38,087 nucleotides of DNA from Nitrospirota bacterium. Lineage in GTDB: Bacteria; Nitrospirota; Thermodesulfovibrionia; Thermodesulfovibrionales; JdFR-88. The notes beneath the pieces are model-generated. The model saw only the letters and a list, made by a program, of their open reading frames with translations. It did not search any database and was not told where the DNA came from. This document shows positions 8,053 through 16,802 of the stretch, in pieces. How positions within the stretch are numbered: position 1 is the first letter of the stretch; each line of letters begins with the position of its first letter. The stretch lies in assembly GCA_021789935.1 (NCBI GenBank), contig JAJYIR010000022.1, positions 1-38,087 on the forward strand, written 5' to 3'. The position numbers and the translations under genes are program-made.

Positions 8053-9594
8053 TTATTTTTCCTCCAGCCAGTTTCTTATCAGGAACGCGGCGTCGTTTGG
8101 GTTTTCCTTGGCCCATTCTATGACCTTGTTTTCTGATCCGCCTGCCAGCTCCAACAATTTTTTCGCATCGGGACGCTCGATCAGATCAACGGGTCCCTCC
8201 GGTAACTGCTCCTGCGGGGGCCCGTTTTTTGCCAATATTGTCTTCATGACCGGCCTGATCACAAAGAAGAAGATAAGCAGGATGAGGACAATGGGCGCCA
8301 GACGCCTTGAGGCTGTATAAACCTGCGGCATTATCTCAGGTTTTTTGGAAACGGCCGGCCCCTGCTCATATGAGGCCTCGAAAGGCATGTTCACCACCTT
8401 AACCTGGTCTCCCCTGCTCTCGTCGTATCCTACTGCCTTTTTTACCATATCCTCGAACTGATTTATTTCGGCATCGGAGCGCGGTATATATTGCTTTTTC
8501 CCATTTACGGTCTTGTACGTACCATCGACCAGGGCGACAATAGACAGCCGTTGCACGATGCCCGTTGCGTTTTCTATATGGCTTGTGACCTTGTTTATCT
8601 CGTAATTTATTGTGTCATCCGTCTTTTGCGAGTTGCCCTGGGAAGCAAAGGCTGCCACAGCGGCCTTGCCGGGAAGGTTGGAACTGGTGCCAGGGATGCC
8701 GCCTGGCCCGCCGGAGGTGGAATTCTCGGTCACCTTGCGCTCACTTCTCGCCACCTGGCTGTCAGGGTCATAGAGCTCCTCCACCTTGTCCATTTTATCG
8801 AAATCTATGTTCGCAGTAACTTTCACCTTGACATTGTTAAACCCGACCACTGGCGCAAGGATACCCGCCACGCGGTTTTCAAGTTGTTTCTCGACTGTTC
8901 GCTCATAATCCAGCTGGCTGCCCGACAACGCACTGGTGCCGTCCTGCTGAGAGCTTAGTATGTACCCCTGGCTGTCGACTACCGAAATATCCTTTGGGTC
9001 CAGGCCCTCCACGCTGCTTGCCACCAGATGGACTATCCCCATCACCTGGCCCTGCGAAAGGGCCGTGCCTGGTGAAAGTTTCAAGAGAACCGATGCCCTG
9101 GGTTTATCCTGCTTTGCCAGCAGGAAATCACTGTTATCGGGTATCACCAGCTGAACCCTGCACATTTCGATCCCGGAAATCGCCCTTATGGTGCGCGCCA
9201 GCTCACCCTGAAGAGCCCTTTTGTAATCCACCTTCTGGACAAAATCCGTTGTGGAGAAATTATTTTTGTCGAATATCTCAAAACCGACGCCGCCGTTTTC
9301 AGGCAAGCCCTCGGCCGCCAGCTTCAGGCGCAGAACGGAGACCTTGTCCGAGGGCACCAGCAGCCCCTGCGCTGTTGCCTTATACGGTATCTTCTGCGCG
9401 TCCAGTTTCTGCATGATGAGCCCGGCGTCCTCATCGGTCAGGTTTGAATAAAGCAGGCTGTAATTTGTCCTGTTCATCCAGGAAACTGAAAACATGAGAG
9501 CAGCGATGGCAAGGACAAGAGCCGCCGCAAGCGCGGCCTGCCTTTTTCTCGGCAGGCCCTTGAACTGCTCTATCAATGCCTTTAAAGAAGGCAT
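8053..9594 (-). CDS. fliF: flagellar MS-ring protein FliF
   Basis: FliF forms the inner-membrane MS ring that houses the export gate. The 513-residue product has an N-terminal membrane helix (about residues 17-36), the ring-building domains with the RALQGELARTI segment, a low-complexity Ser/Gly linker near 290-320, a second membrane helix (about 434-455) and a C-terminal FliG-binding tail. It overlaps the fliE stop by one base (TGATG), so translation is coupled. Confidence 0.96.
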   Translation of the reverse strand: MPSLKALIEQFKGLPRKRQAALAAALVLAIAALMFSVSWMNRTNYSLLYSNLTDEDAGLIMQKLDAQKIPYKATAQGLLVPSDKVSVLRLKLAAEGLPENGGVGFEIFDKNNFSTTDFVQKVDYKRALQGELARTIRAISGIEMCRVQLVIPDNSDFLLAKQDKPRASVLLKLSPGTALSQGQVMGIVHLVASSVEGLDPKDISVVDSQGYILSSQQDGTSALSGSQLDYERTVEKQLENRVAGILAPVVGFNNVKVKVTANIDFDKMDKVEELYDPDSQVARSERKVTENSTSGGPGGIPGTSSNLPGKAAVAAFASQGNSQKTDDTINYEINKVTSHIENATGIVQRLSIVALVDGTYKTVNGKKQYIPRSDAEINQFEDMVKKAVGYDESRGDQVKVVNMPFEASYEQGPAVSKKPEIMPQVYTASRRLAPIVLILLIFFFVIRPVMKTILAKNGPPQEQLPEGPVDLIERPDAKKLLELAGGSENKVIEWAKENPNDAAFLIRNWLEEK

Positions 9595-9878
9595 CAGAGC
9601 TGCATCCCCATGACCTGTTCATATGCGCTCAGTATCTTGTTCCTGACCTCGACCATAAGCTGGAAGTTGAGGTTGGCTTTTTGCATCTCGATGATGGCCT
9701 GGGTCATGTCTCCACCGTTTGCAAGGTCGTTTGCGGCTTTGTCCGCGCTTTGCTGTACCTGGGTGACCTCGTTTATGGCCTGGTTCATCATCTCGTCAAA
9801 ACCTTTTCCGTCATTTTTCTGACTGGCGCTGTTAAGACCGGCGAGACCGTTCAACTGGCCGCTGCCATTGATTTCCAT
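9594..9878 (-). CDS. fliE: hook-basal body protein FliE
   Basis: FliE joins the MS ring to the rod. The small product (94 residues from the ATG at 9878) has the conserved FDEMMNQAINEVTQVQQSAD segment and the C-terminal EMQKANLNFQLMVEVRNKIL family signature. The ATG at 9878 has AGAGGT 6-7 nt upstream; an in-frame GTG at 9887 overlaps that site and is less likely. It sits in the standard flgB-flgC-fliE order. Confidence 0.94.
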   Translation of the reverse strand: MEINGSGQLNGLAGLNSASQKNDGKGFDEMMNQAINEVTQVQQSADKAANDLANGGDMTQAIIEMQKANLNFQLMVEVRNKILSAYEQVMGMQL

Positions 9879-9890
9879 GCCTGACACCTC

Positions 9891-10301
9891 TTATTGCCCT
9901 CCCAGTTGCAGGGCCTTGGTGAACATGGCCTTTGAGGTATTGAATGTGGATACCGATGCTTCGTACGCACGGTATGCCGTCATCATATTGACCATCTCCT
10001 CTACTACGTTTATGTCCGGCATTTTCACAAATCCATCCTTGTCAGCGTCAGGGTTGGACGGGTCATATATCTTCTGGAAATCGTTCTCCTTGACGACGGA
10101 AGAAACCTGCACCCCCTCCAGCTCCTGATTGCCGGCCTCGATTGGCATAGTGGAGAAGACGACTTCCCGTTTCTTGTACGGCCCCCCATCCTCCGACTTG
10201 GAGGACCGGGCATTGGCCATATTTGAGGCTATCGCGTCCATCCGCTCCCTTTGAGCCTTCAGCGCCGAGGCGCTCACTTCCAGCATACCGAAAGAATCCA
10301 T
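9891..10301 (-). CDS. flgC: flagellar proximal rod protein FlgC
   Basis: FlgC is a proximal rod subunit. The 136-residue product starts with the axial-protein motif (residues about 8-32, ALKAQRERMDAIASNMANARS) and ends with the matching C-terminal helix (NVVEEMVNMMTAYRAYEAS...). GGAGGAGAATAA precedes the ATG. It lies 11 nt after flgB. Confidence 0.95.
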   Translation of the reverse strand: MDSFGMLEVSASALKAQRERMDAIASNMANARSSKSEDGGPYKKREVVFSTMPIEAGNQELEGVQVSSVVKENDFQKIYDPSNPDADKDGFVKMPDINVVEEMVNMMTAYRAYEASVSTFNTSKAMFTKALQLGGQ

Positions 10302-10312
10302 TTATTCTCCTC

Positions 10313-10681
10313 CTATGAGCTCTTCAGGCCGGTCTGATACATGGCCATCTCAGTGCCGAGAAGCTTTATCCCGGCCTCGTAAAGCATCGCATTTTCATCC
10401 ATTTTTGCCACTTCCATGTCTATTTCCACATTATTTCCGTCTTTCCAGGGCACAGACCGGTCCAAATGGACGGAAGCATCCCCGGACTCAACCGCATCAA
10501 TGTCCTTTTCATTCGTCAGCATCAGCGGAAGACCGCCTCCCTGGAGAAAATCTTCAAACCGGATGTCTTTTGCCTTGTAGTCCGGAGTATCGGAGTTGGC
10601 GATATTGGAGGCTATGACGCCGTGCCTTTTTTGCGTGTAGCTTATGAGCCTCTCAAGTATATTGCCTATGGGCGGTGTCAT
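10313..10681 (-). CDS. flgB: flagellar proximal rod protein FlgB
   Basis: FlgB is a proximal rod subunit assembled with FlgC and FliE. The 122-residue product has the N-terminal motif RHGVIASNIANSDTPDYKAKDIRFED and a C-terminal helix with a KLLGTEMAMYQTGL end. It is the first gene of the long basal-body/export operon. Its ATG lies about 25 nt downstream of the predicted start from a sigma-54-type promoter, with TTGGA as a modest ribosome site. Confidence 0.95.
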   Translation of the reverse strand: MTPPIGNILERLISYTQKRHGVIASNIANSDTPDYKAKDIRFEDFLQGGGLPLMLTNEKDIDAVESGDASVHLDRSVPWKDGNNVEIDMEVAKMDENAMLYEAGIKLLGTEMAMYQTGLKSS

Positions 10682-10717
10682 TTTTCCAACTCATTTCCTG
10701 TCATAATTGATAGTAGT

Positions 10718-10734
10718 ATCAATAATCGTGCCAG
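10718..10734 (-). promoter_or_regulatory. sigma-54-type promoter of the flgB operon
   Basis: The minus strand reads CTGGCACGATTATTGAT. The -24 element is perfect, spacing is correct, and the -12 element is TTGAT instead of TTGCT. This is the same single deviation as in the fliK promoter. It lies in the 147-nt gap between the FlrC-like gene and flgB and gives a leader of about 25 nt. Confidence 0.78.
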
Positions 10735-10815
10735 TTATTCAAAAAATGTTCGCCAACAGAACCCAAACCAGACGTCCCTAAAAAACGGACAGAAAAAAAA
10801 CCCGTTCCGCCATGC

Positions 10816-10845
10816 AAAAAAATTTTCCCTAGCAGGAAAAATTTT
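10816..10845 (-). terminator. possible AT-rich terminator at end of flrC
   Basis: On the minus strand AAAATTTTTCC and GGAAAATTTT can pair across a short loop, with the second arm running into seven T. The hairpin overlaps the flrC stop codon. Stem stability is low because it is AT-rich with one bulge. Its position before the flgB promoter supports a role. Confidence 0.4.
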
Positions 10846-12145
10846 CCCCGTATTCCTTAAGTTTGTTCCGGATGGTCCTTACGCTGACACCCAAAATCCT
10901 GGCCGCCATGGTCCTGTTGCCGTCGACACCTTTAAGTGTGTCCATTATGAGCTGTTTTTCCATGTCCCTTATTTTCCCGGCCGGGGCATCATCCGGATGG
11001 CATTTTGCCTGCCCAAACATGAAATCCGACTCCTCTATCAGCGGGCCTTGCGCCAGAAAAACGGCCCTGTGTATTACGTTTTGCAGCTCCCTTATGTTGC
11101 CGCGCCACTTTTTCGCCTTCAAAACGGCCATGGCTGCGCCATCTATACCTTCTATCCGCTTGCCGGCAAGCTGCGACAACGTTTTTATGAAATGGTTTGA
11201 AAGCGCCTCGATGTCCTCCGGGCGGTCCCGAAGGGCCGGCACGTTTACGGGAAAGACATTCAGCCTGTAGTAAAGGTCCTCCCTGAACCTGCCGCCCTCG
11301 CATTCCTTCCAGAGGTCCCTGTTTGTAGTGGCTATTACCCTGACGTCCACGGGGACCGGGGATTTTCCGCCGACCCTGTCTATCTCCTTCTCCTGCAAGG
11401 CCCTCAGGAGCTTTGCCTGAAGAAGAAGCGGCATTTCCCCTATTTCATCCAGAAGGATGGTGCCGCCGTGGGCAAGCTCGAATTTCCCTTTTTTCCTGTC
11501 AACCGCGCCTGTAAACGCACCCTTTTCATGCCCGAAAAGCTCCGATTCCAGCAGGTTGTCCGGAATGGCCGCGCAGTTTACCGCAACGAATGTCTTGTCC
11601 GCCCTCCTGCTGGACTTATGTATGTGCCTTGCCAGAAGCTCCTTGCCTGTGCCGGACTCTCCCTCAATGAGCACCGTTATGTCAGAGGCCGCCAGCTTTC
11701 CGGCCATCTCCACAATCTTTTTCATGCCCGCGTTGGCCGTTATCAGCTCAGAGGCCCCGCTTCCGCCGAAGGACCCGCAGGACCTGATTATGGACTCTAC
11801 GGCCTTTTGAAGCCTGTCAAAAGGAAACGGCTTCATAAGGAAGTCTGTCGCACCCTCTTTCATCATCTCAACCGCGGCCTCCACCGTGCCAAAGCCGGTT
11901 ATTACCAGCACAGGCAGGGGGCCGCTCCCGCGCCTTACCTCCTTAAGCAGGGCGAGGCCGTCCATGCGAGGCATCCTCATGTCCGTAACCATTAGAGAGA
12001 ATTCAACTCCCGGCTGGCGGAGTTTGTCCAATGCCTCCTGGCCATTTTCAGAAAGGACTACTTCATAGCCCATTCTCCCAATGGATTCCTTCAGGGCAAG
12101 CCTCATCTGAGGATCATCATCTACAACCAAAACCGGCTTAGACAT
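10829..12145 (-). CDS. FlrC/FleR-like sigma-54 response regulator
   Basis: This is an NtrC-family activator. The receiver domain (1-115) has Asp55 as the phosphoacceptor and Lys105. The AAA+ domain has Walker A GESGTGKE (about 162-169) and the sigma-54-contacting GAFTGA loop (209-214). A Fis-type helix-turn-helix ([19 protein letters not shown]) ends the protein. It lies directly upstream of the flgB sigma-54 promoter and follows a soluble kinase, the usual flrBC/fleSR arrangement, so it probably activates the structural operons. I use the ATG at 12145 ([11 protein letters not shown], 438 aa); an in-frame ATG at 12175, adjoining the kinase stop, is also possible. Confidence 0.9.
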   Translation of the reverse strand: MSKPVLVVDDDPQMRLALKESIGRMGYEVVLSENGQEALDKLRQPGVEFSLMVTDMRMPRMDGLALLKEVRRGSGPLPVLVITGFGTVEAAVEMMKEGATDFLMKPFPFDRLQKAVESIIRSCGSFGGSGASELITANAGMKKIVEMAGKLAASDITVLIEGESGTGKELLARHIHKSSRRADKTFVAVNCAAIPDNLLESELFGHEKGAFTGAVDRKKGKFELAHGGTILLDEIGEMPLLLQAKLLRALQEKEIDRVGGKSPVPVDVRVIATTNRDLWKECEGGRFREDLYYRLNVFPVNVPALRDRPEDIEALSNHFIKTLSQLAGKRIEGIDGAAMAVLKAKKWRGNIRELQNVIHRAVFLAQGPLIEESDFMFGQAKCHPDDAPAGKIRDMEKQLIMDTLKGVDGNRTMAARILGVSVRTIRNKLKEYGENFSC

Positions 12146-12176
12146 CTGGGCGCAATCCAAGAAATTTCCCTCCATG

Positions 12177-13337
12177 TTATTCAGAAGAAACCGTTTTACC
12201 GGTGAAATACATGCTGAATGTGCTACCCTTGCCCGGGTCGCTCGACACGCGGATGTACCCCCCATGGGCCTGCATGATTTTGGATGCGATGGCCAGTCCA
12301 AGGCCGGACCCTTTTTCCTTTGTGCTGAAAAAGGGATCGAATATCTTCTCTATGTTTTCGGGCTCTATCCCGGGGCCTTCGTCTTTTATGTCGATGACGG
12401 CGCACCCGCCATCGCCGCGCAGGCAGACCTCTATGCCCCCCCCGCCGGGCATGGCCTGGACGGCGTTAATCGCCAGGTTCATTATGGTCTGTTTAAGAAG
12501 CTCTCCGTCGCCCCGGACAACCCAATCTCCGCTGTAATTTTTTTGTGCCTTTACACCGCGGGACTCCATGAAAGGGGAAAGAAGCCACAGGACATCATCG
12601 GAAAGCTGTCCCAGTTCCACCTGCGCCATGACAGGCTTTTGCGGCCTCGCGAAAAAAAGCATGTTAGTAAGGATGTTGTTCAGGCTGTGGATACCCGCCG
12701 ATATTCCCCCCGCCAGTTTTTTTTGCTCCTTGTCCTGCAGGTCGCGCTCAAGCATTGAAGCAAAAAGCTCTATGCTGCAGAGGGGGTTTCTGACCTCATG
12801 CACTATCTTTGCGGCCATCTCGCCAAGGGATATGAGCCTTTTGTTGCGCTCGTGAAGGGCTTCCATCCGCCTCATTGCGGTTACGTCCTTTATCTGTATG
12901 ACTCTGCCCCTCGAAGCCCCGTTGGAATCCACGACAGGGGAATCGGAAACGATGACGTTGTATTTGGCCGGCCCCACTTTAAGGGCCGGCCCGGAGCCGT
13001 TTTCACAGATGCACATAGGCAGTTCGGAATAATCCCGGCCTGTCACGGCTTCCTCGGCGAGCCCCAGAAGACCGGCCGCGGACTTGTTTATCATGGTTAT
13101 TTTTTCCTTATGGTCAAGGACGATTATCGCCTCTTCCATGCTGCACAAAACGGCGTCAAGGTAGTCCTTGTTCTTTTCCGCCTCCCTTAGCGCATCTATA
13201 AGCCTGGCGTTTTTATCCTGCAGCTCCTCCGTAAGGGTCTCGATCCTTTTCTGAAGCGTCGTGTAGCAGGCTTCCAGGCTTCTGGATGCCTTCGTAAAAC
13301 TGTCAAAAGCCGTATTAAGGAGAGTTACATCAGCCAA
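12177..13337 (-). CDS. FlrB/FleS-like sensor histidine kinase
   Basis: The 386-residue cytoplasmic kinase has no membrane helix. A coiled coil (about 20-58) is followed by a PAS domain (about 60-160), a HisKA domain with His180 (GEMAAKIVHEVRNPL) and an HATPase domain (NAVQAMPGGG, DEGPGIEPENI, GSGLGLAI). The absence of transmembrane segments and the adjacent FlrC-like gene match FlrB/FleS, whose input is thought to be assembly of the early flagellar structure. Translation starts at a TTG with GGGGG about 9 nt upstream; no in-frame ATG is nearby. It is the middle gene of the TPR-kinase-regulator operon. Confidence 0.9.
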   Translation of the reverse strand: MADVTLLNTAFDSFTKASRSLEACYTTLQKRIETLTEELQDKNARLIDALREAEKNKDYLDAVLCSMEEAIIVLDHKEKITMINKSAAGLLGLAEEAVTGRDYSELPMCICENGSGPALKVGPAKYNVIVSDSPVVDSNGASRGRVIQIKDVTAMRRMEALHERNKRLISLGEMAAKIVHEVRNPLCSIELFASMLERDLQDKEQKKLAGGISAGIHSLNNILTNMLFFARPQKPVMAQVELGQLSDDVLWLLSPFMESRGVKAQKNYSGDWVVRGDGELLKQTIMNLAINAVQAMPGGGGIEVCLRGDGGCAVIDIKDEGPGIEPENIEKIFDPFFSTKEKGSGLGLAIASKIMQAHGGYIRVSSDPGKGSTFSMYFTGKTVSSE

Positions 13338-13353
13338 AAACTTGCCCCCTTTC

Positions 13354-15162
13354 TTACCTTTCCTTTAAAACTTCCGTCTCCAACTGGCGGGCGGCCGCAT
13401 ACCGGCCCATCAGCCCGCCGTCACTCTGCAGACTGGCCAGGGCCGTTTCCGGGTCTTGCTCCAGGGACTGCATCCTGTAGAGGGTCCACTTAACATCCGG
13501 GGCGGTCAGGCCCAAATGCCCCGGGGCAGATGCCGCTCCGGAATATGCCTGCTTGTATAGTTCAAGCGCCTGCACCTTTAACCCCCTGGCAAATGCCGAA
13601 TCGGCCAGTGACATATAAAGCAAGGCAGGCACCTCCATGTCCTTGATGCGTTTTTCAATGGGACCAAACGGCTGATGGCCCCTGACATGCGGGATTATTC
13701 TTGCCAGCAGCAAGAGGTCTTCCTGCGTAAGCAACCTGACAGACAGGAGGACCTTTTGCGCACCGGCGTAGTTTTGAAGAAGGAAAAAGGCGCCTGCCTT
13801 CAGCCGGAGAGTGGGATCGTCATGCCCGGCCAGTTTTGCAAGCCTCAATAATTTCCTGATATCAGTAGAGTTGCCCGTTACGACATAATGGCCTATGAGC
13901 TTGCGGGCGGCCTGCATCTTAAGCGCAGGTGATCCGTTCCTGACAATCCATTCATAAAGACTCACCGCCTGGCCGATATCAGGTGCCTCCAGTTGCAGGG
14001 CAGCCTTGAATATAAAGGCCGCCCTTGCAGGCTGCATCAGGCTTTCGTCAGCCAGATTCCATAAAGCCGGAAACTCGGCGGGGTCACTTCCCATCGTGTG
14101 TTCCATGATTTCCTGCAGCTCATCGGCGGCCTGCAAGGCGTAATTCTTTTTCATAAGCAGGCCCTTCAAAATGGTGGCCGCTTCCATAGGTTTGCCTTTT
14201 TTACCCAGTGCAGAGGCCAAAAGCAGGAGGCCGTCATCCCGGGTTTTACCATGGAACAGGTTCTGGACCACCTGATTTAAAATCCCGATAGCTTCATCGG
14301 TCCTGCCCAGTTCAAGATCGCATTGCGCAAGACTGACAAGCGCCTTATACCGGAGTTCGGACTGAGGAGAACCGGAGGCGTCCCGGAACAGGAGGGCCGC
14401 GTCAGACAAACGCCTCTCCTGCACCGCTATGATACCAAGCGAAAAAAAGGCCCTGTGAGAAAACTCACCTTTCTTGATGTACCCGAGGCAGGCCTTGGCC
14501 TCATCAAATTTTCCCAAAAGCCTGCACGCCTCACCCATACTGTATCTGGCAAGAGGCGAGGTGGAAAAGTTCGAAGGACCGCGGGCAGCCAGGGAATTAA
14601 ACAGGTTGTAGGCCTCCTGGGCTTTCCCCGTGGCAAAAAGCGCCTCCGCCTTGCCGTACATCGACTCCTCGCTGTTTCCAGCCTTTTCATAGTTGGCGAG
14701 GGCCTCTTTGTAATGGACAGTCCTGAAAAGCGCGTTTGCCAGCCCAAGATGGGCCCGCTCGGAAAATTCAGATTTAGGGAACGTGTTTATAAAAATCCTG
14801 AAAACGGAAGCGGCCTCCTGGTAAAAACCGAGGTCCTCATAAACCTCTGCCCTTTCAAGAAGTGAAAGCTCTTTTTTCCTGCCCGAGGGGAAATAGATAT
14901 ACGCCAGCCTGTAGGGCCCCAAAGAATCATAAAACCTTTTGGCCCGTCTCAGCGCCTGGGCGTACACATAATTGTAATCCGCGAACTCACTCATCGTTGG
15001 TTTGTATCGCTTAAGCGCCTCGATGGCATCCTGCGGCCTCCCGTTATTGACTTCAGCAAGGGCCAGGTCCAGAGTTGATGGCTGAGAGGGGATGGCCCCC
15101 GAAGACTCGGGGGCCATAATGAAAGCACCAAGAAAAAAGAATGCCAGAAATAGTTTTACCAC
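13354..15162 (-). CDS. exported TPR-repeat protein in the flrBC operon
   Basis: The 602-residue product has an N-terminal hydrophobic signal (residues 3-16, KLFLAFFFLGAFIM) followed by a probable cleavage region (APESSGA). The rest is helical TPR-type repeats, clear at about residues 30-300 (for example AHLGLANALFRTVHYKEALANYEKAG). It is therefore predicted to be periplasmic or membrane-attached and to bind proteins. I do not recognise a named family. It is the first gene of an operon with the FlrB-like kinase (16-nt gap), under a consensus sigma-54 promoter, so a role in sensing or assembling the flagellar base is a fair inference. The start is a GTG without a ribosome site, one base after the predicted transcription start. 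Confidence 0.75.
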   Translation of the reverse strand: MVKLFLAFFFLGAFIMAPESSGAIPSQPSTLDLALAEVNNGRPQDAIEALKRYKPTMSEFADYNYVYAQALRRAKRFYDSLGPYRLAYIYFPSGRKKELSLLERAEVYEDLGFYQEAASVFRIFINTFPKSEFSERAHLGLANALFRTVHYKEALANYEKAGNSEESMYGKAEALFATGKAQEAYNLFNSLAARGPSNFSTSPLARYSMGEACRLLGKFDEAKACLGYIKKGEFSHRAFFSLGIIAVQERRLSDAALLFRDASGSPQSELRYKALVSLAQCDLELGRTDEAIGILNQVVQNLFHGKTRDDGLLLLASALGKKGKPMEAATILKGLLMKKNYALQAADELQEIMEHTMGSDPAEFPALWNLADESLMQPARAAFIFKAALQLEAPDIGQAVSLYEWIVRNGSPALKMQAARKLIGHYVVTGNSTDIRKLLRLAKLAGHDDPTLRLKAGAFFLLQNYAGAQKVLLSVRLLTQEDLLLLARIIPHVRGHQPFGPIEKRIKDMEVPALLYMSLADSAFARGLKVQALELYKQAYSGAASAPGHLGLTAPDVKWTLYRMQSLEQDPETALASLQSDGGLMGRYAAARQLETEVLKER

Positions 15163-15173
15163 AAACGGGAATA

Positions 15174-15190
15174 AGCAACTAACGTGCCAA
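15174..15190 (-). promoter_or_regulatory. consensus sigma-54 promoter of TPR-flrB-flrC
   Basis: The minus strand reads TTGGCACGTTAGTTGCT, a full match to YTGGCACG-N4-TTGCW. With C of the GC pair at -12 (15175), transcription should begin near 15163, immediately before the GTG start at 15162. The leader would then be absent or nearly so. Confidence 0.88.
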
Positions 15191-15240
15191 AAGGCAAGCT
15201 CCTTGTTTTTAAAGGATTTTTTTAAAGAGGAAGTGAAAAA

Positions 15241-15270
15241 CGTCAGGAAACTGACGCCAGGCGGCGTCAG
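15241..15270 (-). promoter_or_regulatory. mutually exclusive hairpins (attenuator-like)
   Basis: The minus strand reads CTGACGCC-GCCT-GGCGTCAG, a perfect 8-bp hairpin (15251-15270). Its 3' arm can instead pair with the next segment as CGTCAG-TTTC-CTGACG, followed by TTTTT. The two structures cannot form together; the second looks like a terminator. It lies 16 nt beyond the FlrA-like stop and about 50 nt before the sigma-54 promoter. It may end the upstream transcript, or gate read-through. Confidence 0.6.
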
Positions 15271-15285
15271 GAGATGGAACGGCCT

Positions 15286-16731
15286 CTATATATTCATTTT
15301 TTTCATTTTTTCCACGAGGGTGGTCCTGTTCAGGCCAAGGAGTTTCGCGGCCTTGCTCTTTACGCCGCCCGTTTTTCCAAGGGCCTGGAGAATAAGATTT
15401 CTTTCCATTTGCTCCACTGCCTTTGTCAGGTCCATTCCAGGATCGGGAAGGCCCTGTGCCGGGACTGCCTGGCTTTCTTCCTCCCGGGCACCGGGCCCAT
15501 CGTGGTCTGCTTCTTTAACGGCGGACAGCGGCAAGGACCGGGAGACTGTGCCAGGCGCTTTTACCAGCTGGAATTTCGCCGGGAGGTCAGCGGCATCTAT
15601 AGTGTCCTTGGAAACAAGAATAGTAAGTCTTTCAAGCAGATTTTCAAGCTCCCTTACATTTCCCGGCCAGTGGTATCTAAGCAGGCATTCCATCGCCCCT
15701 GGTGAGACCTCCACCGGATCTCTTTTTTTCTTTTTTACCAGTTCCTTTTTGAAGAAATCCACAAGCAGCGGGATATCTTCCACCCGCTCCCTCAGAGGGG
15801 GCAGAAGGATGGGAATGACATTAAGCCTGTAGTACAGGTCTTCCCTGAACTTCCCGTCCTCTATCGCTTTTTCAAGGTCCTTGTTTGTTGCGGTGACTAT
15901 CCTTACATCTACCTTGATGGTCTTGCTGCCGCCCACCCTTTCAAATTCCTTGCCCTGTATCACCCGCAGGACCTTGCCTTGAAGGGACATGTCCAGCTCG
16001 CCTATCTCATCCAGGAAAAGAGTGCCGCCCGCCGCCAATTCGAAGCGGCCTATCCTTGTGTTAAGCGCACCTGTGAAGGCACCCTTCTCGTGTCCGAAAA
16101 GCTCCGACTCAAGCAGGTCCTTGGGTATGGCCGCGCAGTTAAGCGGAATAAACGGCTGCTGGGCCCGGGAACTGTTGAAATGAATGGTCTTGGCTATGAG
16201 CTCCTTGCCTGTCCCGGATTCCCCGGTGATAAGGATGGTGCTGTCTATATCGAATATCTTCTCGATCATCTCATAGACCTGCTGCATCCGGGGGGAATCT
16301 CCTATGAGCCCGTCAAATTTGTATTTTTTTCTCAAATGCCTCTTGAGCATCCGGTTTTCATGCTGGAGCTCTGAAACCCCGATACCCCTTTCCACAACCA
16401 TCATGAGCTCGTCAAGGACAAACGGTTTGGTTATGTAATCAAACGCGCCAAGCTTCATGGCCTCCACCGCCGTCTGGACGGTTGCAAACGCCGTCATCAC
16501 TATGCACGGGAAGGATATCTTCAGTTCGGCCATTTTTTTAAGCAGATCGATGCCACCCATATCGGGCATCATGAGGTCCATCAGAAGCAGATCAAATTTT
16601 CCGCTTTTAAGGGCGTCAAGGGCCTGGAAGCCATCAGACACTGTGCTGACTTTGAACCCCTTGCCACGGAAAAAAATGTCGAGGGAGTCTCTTATAAAAT
16701 CGTCATCGTCAACGATAAGAAGGTGTTTCAT
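15286..16731 (-). CDS. FlrA/FleQ-like sigma-54 response regulator
   Basis: The 481-residue activator has a receiver domain with acidic pocket and Asp52 intact, an AAA+ domain with Walker A (GESGTGKE, 170-177) and GAFTGA (217-222), and a C-terminal helix-turn-helix with LGLNRTTLVEKMKK. The RTTLVEKM sequence is characteristic of FleQ/FlrA flagellar master regulators. Unlike classical FleQ/FlrA, whose receiver is degenerate, this one looks phosphorylatable. It sits just upstream of the sigma-54 promoter of TPR-flrB-flrC and after a hybrid kinase, a possible partner. There is no ribosome site; a -10 element ends 8 nt before the ATG. Confidence 0.88.
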   Translation of the reverse strand: MKHLLIVDDDDFIRDSLDIFFRGKGFKVSTVSDGFQALDALKSGKFDLLLMDLMMPDMGGIDLLKKMAELKISFPCIVMTAFATVQTAVEAMKLGAFDYITKPFVLDELMMVVERGIGVSELQHENRMLKRHLRKKYKFDGLIGDSPRMQQVYEMIEKIFDIDSTILITGESGTGKELIAKTIHFNSSRAQQPFIPLNCAAIPKDLLESELFGHEKGAFTGALNTRIGRFELAAGGTLFLDEIGELDMSLQGKVLRVIQGKEFERVGGSKTIKVDVRIVTATNKDLEKAIEDGKFREDLYYRLNVIPILLPPLRERVEDIPLLVDFFKKELVKKKKRDPVEVSPGAMECLLRYHWPGNVRELENLLERLTILVSKDTIDAADLPAKFQLVKAPGTVSRSLPLSAVKEADHDGPGAREEESQAVPAQGLPDPGMDLTKAVEQMERNLILQALGKTGGVKSKAAKLLGLNRTTLVEKMKKMNI

Positions 16732-16739
16732 TCAATGAA

Positions 16740-16769
16740 ATACTAAATCACGGGCAGGCTAAATGTCAA
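16740..16769 (-). promoter_or_regulatory. sigma-70-type promoter of the FlrA-like gene
   Basis: On the minus strand, TTGACA (16764-16769) is followed after 18 nt by TAGTAT (16740-16745). The -35 is perfect and the -10 matches four of six bases. The -10 ends 8 nt before the ATG at 16731, so the mRNA would be leaderless or nearly so. A 5-bp inverted repeat, GTCAA-N4-TTGAC, overlaps the -35 (16765-16778) and could be an operator. Confidence 0.55.
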
Positions 16770-16802
16770 TATTTTGACTATTACCGGAACAGTTTTTGTT
16801 TA

